Shown here: positions 56,006 through 60,000 of the stretch, one piece after another
Layout of the letters: each line of letters starts with the position of its first letter
Numbering within the stretch: position 1 is the stretch's first letter
NCBI GenBank assembly: GCA_903813345.2
Contig: CAIIXF020000012.1
Coordinates: forward strand, 5,189,318-5,249,317
Length of the DNA stretch: 60,000 bases
Direction: 5' to 3'
DNA from: Owenia fusiformis
Taxonomy: Eukaryota; Annelida; Polychaeta; Sabellida; Oweniidae
The notes under the pieces: generated by a model
Told to the model about the DNA's origin: nothing
Databases searched by the model: none
Seen by the model: the letters and a program-made list of their open reading frames with translations, nothing else
Position numbers and translations under genes: made by a program

Positions 56006-59000
56006 GTGGACCTTTATCCTCCAAGATTGATGAGGTTATATGGTTGATCTCCTCTGGGGTCTCACCAACTCTATATACAGATTCTATTAGACTACAAGTC
56101 CCTATAGACTGACCCTTGTCTGAGCTGATTGGTAAGGCTGAGTTATTCCATAATTCAGTCACCCCGGACTGTTCTTTACTCTCAACTAAGACATCTACCA
56201 TGACAAGATTTGGGTCCATCGATTCGTCATCAATTTCGATTATCACTGGTTCTCCATCTTGGACCCCATCAATCTGTAAGTCCACCTTGCAGCAAGAAAA
56301 TGGAGGAATCTCAAGATCTTTCTTTAAAACACAAACAGTATCAGTTAATCTGGAGTTTGACGTTTTCTCTTCATGGTCTTCATAATCTGGGCTTGGATTC
56401 ATCACCTCAGCCTCACACTCTACAGGGGCATCTAAAATCCAGCCATCCTGCCTAAGATCATCTGTGATCTCGCATGCATTAATCATCGTACATCCGGGAG
56501 TATCCTCTTCACTTTGAGACTCTGGCGGAATTCTAGGATCTTCAAATGGGTCTTGGCCATCTTCTGGTTCACTTTCGCTGGATTCTGATTCAGTTGAATC
56601 CGAGTCCTCCACATCATCTAAGTCGATATTCCGATCCCAGGAAGTGACTGCTGGCCTCTCCTCTTTCTTATCTATGATTGCTACCTGACGCATGTCCCTT
56701 CTCTCTTCAAGAAGCTCCCTATTCCCCTGGTTCCATTTGGGACTGTTAGGAGGTGCTTCAATCTCATCTTGAAGGGAACAATAGCTCTCACCACCAATAC
56801 TCCCGAAGCTTAGTGTCAACTGATTGAAATCAATCACAACACCACTAGCTGACAGATATTCCGATCCCAAGATCCCTTCTTGTGCGATGTCTGCAACTAC
56901 AACATCCATGGCAGTTGAATGACCCTCAAGCTTGATCTCACTGGTGAACATTCCATACACTGCTAATGGGGATCCATCAGCTTGCAGAAAAATACGGCCA
57001 GCTGGCTTTAGGATTGGACGTTTGTACTCTGGAATTCTCTGGTAACTCCTCAGCTCGACCATGGTCCGTACTGCACCTGAATCCACCAAGAACTCTATGG
57101 GTGTTCCACATATTCGTCCCTCTGCTACAATTTTCCTCACAACACTACCTCTATGTGACCCATCCATCTCTACGTTACCTTCTGTAAGGAACCGTATCGG
57201 TGTCACATTACTTGATGATCCACTCCCTTGATGTTGCTTTTGGGAAAATGACTTTTGCTTTGGAGGCTTTTGGCACTCATATGAAATGTGCCCACCTTCT
57301 CCACAGTTGTAACAGGTGATTGTCGGGCACCGCTTGGCTATATGACTATCCTCCCCACATCTCCTACAAGTTTGCTTCTGTGGTGGGTATTCTCTTGACT
57401 TCCCTAAGTTACATCTGTCCAGTTTTTCATTTAAGTCCATTATCATCTTCATTATTTTGTCTTCATGTTTATTCTCATCAGTCACAGCTGAAATCTTATG
57501 ATCTTTAATCCTTGGTTTCAATCCCCGTCTGATCCTTTCAGATTCCTGATAACTTTCTTCTTTGAGCGCAATCTCAATAGCTTTGTCCAAGGTTGCGGGA
57601 TCCTTTTGGTGGATCGCTCTTCTCAAGTCTTCATCGGTAAGTGATTGCTCAAAGCTTCTCCTTGCTAGTCGATCCTGAGCTGCCCTGCTCATCTCTGGGT
57701 AGGCTAAAGAAGCAAGTCTTCTGATGCTTTGTCCAAGGCTCTGCAAAGATTCTTTTGGCTTACGTACTCGACTGCTCAGCTCGGCCTCAAAAACATCAGC
57801 CTTTCCTCCTGGCCCAAAACGTTTGTCCAGGGCCTCAAGCAAGTCTTCATATGTGTAGCCTTTATCCAATTCAAGAACCATTTGCTGTGCATCATCGCGT
57901 AGATTTGTAACTAGGTACTGACGTTTCTCTACATTACTCCAATCATTATTTTCAACACATGTTTCGAAATAAGCTTTGTATTCTGGCCATGAAGAAGTCC
58001 CAGCAAAAGTCTGAGTTGGCTTTATCCGAGCCCGCTTACTACTCGACTGGGATTTCATTACATGTCCTGCCATGGTTAGGGTTTGTTTGACAAGATCAAA
58101 CAAATGATCTGTCTTCTCGGACCCAGGTGGATCACTATCTCTGCCACTCCCTTTGTCAATCAATTTCTCCTCTATCTTCTTGGACTCATTGCTGGAAATC
58201 CCATCTCTAGTCTCCGTGTCTCTAACTGGTATTTCATTGTGTACATCTTGGTTTACGAACTCAGGGAGTTTGTCGGAAAAAGTCTCCTTCCTGATCCCAG
58301 CCATACCATGAAGATCTGCTCCCAGTTGATCAATTGATCTTATCGGTGCACCTTGATTTACATGGGGCATCTCCTGCTCTGGTAGTTCAGTGTCATCATT
58401 GGGATAGTAGAATCGCTTCTGCCTCCTCAATGGACATGGTGGAATAAAGCTAGGATCCCCCTCTATTCGAAGGGAGGGTCCCTCTTCATCATTAAAGCTG
58501 ACACTACGTAAATGACCACAGCCCATCTTCGGCAAAGTCCCTCTAGATTCATCTTTCATTAGTCTCCTCGGTTCACTCTGCCAATTTCCGGCTAAATCTC
58601 CAACACATCTCTGTTTCGGTTTGTTATCCCGTCCATTTCTTAATACTGACATAGGCTCTACTCCACCCATCTTGGGCATTTGTTTCATTCTCATGAATGG
58701 GATCTGATCCCTGATCTCAGGAATCTTTGCAGATTCCGCTCCCATGGATCGTCCAGGGCCATCCTCCCCTATAGAAAACTTCGGATATTTAACTTGGTTA
58801 TCTTCACGTCTCATTCGGGCATTTGGAGCAGAATTTTTATCTTCCAATTGGTATCGCCACCTTTCCCACCTTCTACTTGGTGACTCTTCTGATCCAGCTT
58901 CTTCTGGCTTCTCAAAGGGATTAATATCCCTCTTTGGATCACCCATCTCTGGATGATCAGCTGGCATCTTCTTCTTGTGGCTATCATCACTTACTCCTAA

Positions 59001-59411
59001 AACAGTCTTTAAATCCTGGGGAGTCTGCTCCCTCTTCCCAGGAAGAAAGTTCATTTCGGCTGGATCTACAGTAGATGTCAATGGAAATCCCAGGGGTCGG
59101 ATTCCTCGTGTAGGAGTCTCATACCCGGAGATCATTTGGGATTTGGGTCCCTCCGACCAATACCCAGTACTGTAGGATGCAGGATATCCGCTCCGCATTG
59201 TCAACCCAGCCTTCCTCCGAACTGTAGGCTGAAGGGGCGTTCCGGGTACATCATGGCTCTCCTGGTCCCGCTGCAGCTCAGCCTCTACCCCTAACCTACT
59301 ACGCTGATGTTCATCTTCCAAAGGTAGAGTATCATCTAAATCCATACGATCACTGCCTCCCTCACCTTTGAAGAATACTGTTAGATCCCTAGGATCCCCT
59401 CCCTCTGCCAT
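55878..59411 (-). CDS. gag: Gypsy gag with protease domain
   Basis: This 1177-residue frame starts at a true ATG 52 bases after the LTR. Residues 1 to about 450 are charged and probably disordered. A retrotransposon capsid domain follows at about 455-625 (WPEYKAYFETCVENNDW, later SLGQSIRRLASLAYP). Two CCHC zinc knuckles stand at about 680-715 (CRRCGEDSHIAKRC, CYNCGEGGHISYEC) and would bind the RNA genome. The aspartic protease active site is FLVDSGA near residue 777. An acidic region (SDSTESESSESEPE) follows, and the frame overlaps pol by about 155 bases. It is longer than most gypsy gags, and it contains the protease, which usually begins pol. No stop or frameshift interrupts it. Confidence 0.92.
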   Translation of the reverse strand: MAEGGDPRDLTVFFKGEGGSDRMDLDDTLPLEDEHQRSRLGVEAELQRDQESHDVPGTPLQPTVRRKAGLTMRSGYPASYSTGYWSEGPKSQMISGYETPTRGIRPLGFPLTSTVDPAEMNFLPGKREQTPQDLKTVLGVSDDSHKKKMPADHPEMGDPKRDINPFEKPEEAGSEESPSRRWERWRYQLEDKNSAPNARMRREDNQVKYPKFSIGEDGPGRSMGAESAKIPEIRDQIPFMRMKQMPKMGGVEPMSVLRNGRDNKPKQRCVGDLAGNWQSEPRRLMKDESRGTLPKMGCGHLRSVSFNDEEGPSLRIEGDPSFIPPCPLRRQKRFYYPNDDTELPEQEMPHVNQGAPIRSIDQLGADLHGMAGIRKETFSDKLPEFVNQDVHNEIPVRDTETRDGISSNESKKIEEKLIDKGSGRDSDPPGSEKTDHLFDLVKQTLTMAGHVMKSQSSSKRARIKPTQTFAGTSSWPEYKAYFETCVENNDWSNVEKRQYLVTNLRDDAQQMVLELDKGYTYEDLLEALDKRFGPGGKADVFEAELSSRVRKPKESLQSLGQSIRRLASLAYPEMSRAAQDRLARRSFEQSLTDEDLRRAIHQKDPATLDKAIEIALKEESYQESERIRRGLKPRIKDHKISAVTDENKHEDKIMKMIMDLNEKLDRCNLGKSREYPPQKQTCRRCGEDSHIAKRCPTITCYNCGEGGHISYECQKPPKQKSFSQKQHQGSGSSSNVTPIRFLTEGNVEMDGSHRGSVVRKIVAEGRICGTPIEFLVDSGAVRTMVELRSYQRIPEYKRPILKPAGRIFLQADGSPLAVYGMFTSEIKLEGHSTAMDVVVADIAQEGILGSEYLSASGVVIDFNQLTLSFGSIGGESYCSLQDEIEAPPNSPKWNQGNRELLEERRDMRQVAIIDKKEERPAVTSWDRNIDLDDVEDSDSTESESSESEPEDGQDPFEDPRIPPESQSEEDTPGCTMINACEITDDLRQDGWILDAPVECEAEVMNPSPDYEDHEEKTSNSRLTDTVCVLKKDLEIPPFSCCKVDLQIDGVQDGEPVIIEIDDESMDPNLVMVDVLVESKEQSGVTELWNNSALPISSDKGQSIGTCSLIESVYRVGETPEEINHITSSILEDKGPLDTQKEKNIRGSRPDQTTFRDDPRLPSSLFGRFIREKHRRIG

Positions 59412-59443
59412 TCTGCTAATTGTAGTCTTGCGTCAAACACAGA

Positions 59444-59462
59444 AATCCCACCACTGCCACCA
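59444..59462 (-). other. Primer binding site, tRNA-Leu type
   Basis: One base from the 5' LTR, the element strand reads TGGTGGCAGTGGTGGGATT. This is complementary to a tRNA 3' end of AATCCCACCACTGCCACCA. From memory, animal tRNA-Leu (AAG/UAG) ends almost the same way, so leucine tRNA is the likely primer. Confidence 0.75.
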
Positions 59463-59463
59463 A

Positions 59464-60000
59464 TGTCGGACTTTACACAAACGAAGGGTAATTTGTGTCA
59501 ACAACTATATTACAAGTGGGTGACGTATGACAGGTATACGCCGCTGTGAAATTACAAGACGTAACAAAATGGCTTAAGTCCCTTCGACTTCTTTGCATAA
59601 CATAAAACTCAAGATTTTGGTAGTGTGTCTACTATATTCCATTTATTCTTACAAATCAATATAAAGTTCTAAACTCCACTGAATGAGCGCGATCCTCAAT
59701 AAAATCTCAAAAAGTCCAATAATTACAAAATTACAAGTAGTCCCAAAAAGTCTCAATGATCTCGGAGATTATGTTTCTTAAAGATCAAAGGAATGCTTAA
59801 ATTCAAACTGATCACAATTGTCTCAATCTCAAGTATCGAAAATGCTGATCCCGATCCTTGTTCAGGATCTTAAATCAGGCACAAAATTCAAAAAGTCTCT
59901 ATATCAAAAGTCTGATCAAATAGTCTTCTAATCTCAAATGATCTTGGGAATCAAAGACTAAATTCCATAAAAACTTATCAGTTACATCTTCAAAATATAT
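59464..60000 (-). mobile_element. 5' LTR of the gypsy element, cut by the window end
   Basis: It repeats 48881-49417, with no difference that I can see. About 1.2 kb of it should lie to the right of the window. Confidence 0.92.

Overview
The window is AT-rich animal DNA: widely spaced short exons with GT-AG introns (one GC-AG), many fossil DNA transposons and one young Ty3/gypsy retroelement. A CYP4F-like P450, a melatonin/Tre1-moody-like receptor and mariner, hAT and CR1-type relics point to a non-vertebrate metazoan, perhaps a marine deuterostome. The species cannot be named from the sequence alone.

Region 1-7,813 (minus strand) is the 5' part of a cytochrome P450 gene of the CYP4 family. 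It has one first exon (7649-7813: membrane anchor and proline hinge). This is followed by five variant copies of the second exon, each exactly 148 nt, in the same phase, with open frame and splice sites (4739-4886, 3584-3731, 2495-2642, 1305-1452, 565-712). A sixth copy (5741-5888) is decayed. Because 148 is not a multiple of 3, only one copy can be used per mRNA, which is the layout of mutually exclusive exons. The block corresponds to the alternative exon pair of human CYP4F3. The remaining P450 exons should lie left of base 1. This is the most interesting item in the window.

Region 11,232-32,829 (plus strand) is a complete five-exon class A G-protein-coupled receptor of 356 residues. Its introns are packed with transposons: a mariner with a minisatellite-filled element nested in it, a second mariner relic split by a long inverted-repeat element, a nested foldback element around an ATTGT-type repeat, a hAT-type MITE and LINE fragments. 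Two further copies of exon 1 alone lie at 38134-38328 and 44938-45132, intact and with donor sites, but no partner exons were found in the window.

Region 32,900-48,880 holds 3' flank, several terminal-inverted-repeat elements, minisatellites, a mariner relic, a reverse-transcriptase relic and a probable solo LTR. Region 48,881-60,000 is an almost complete Ty3/gypsy element on the minus strand: 1.75-kb LTRs (the right one cut by the window end), tRNA-Leu-type primer site, gag with two zinc knuckles and a protease, and pol in the +1 frame. The pol product carries an unusual ~600-residue tail with a C2H2 zinc finger. Its LTRs look identical over the ~537 bases that can be compared, so the insertion is recent.
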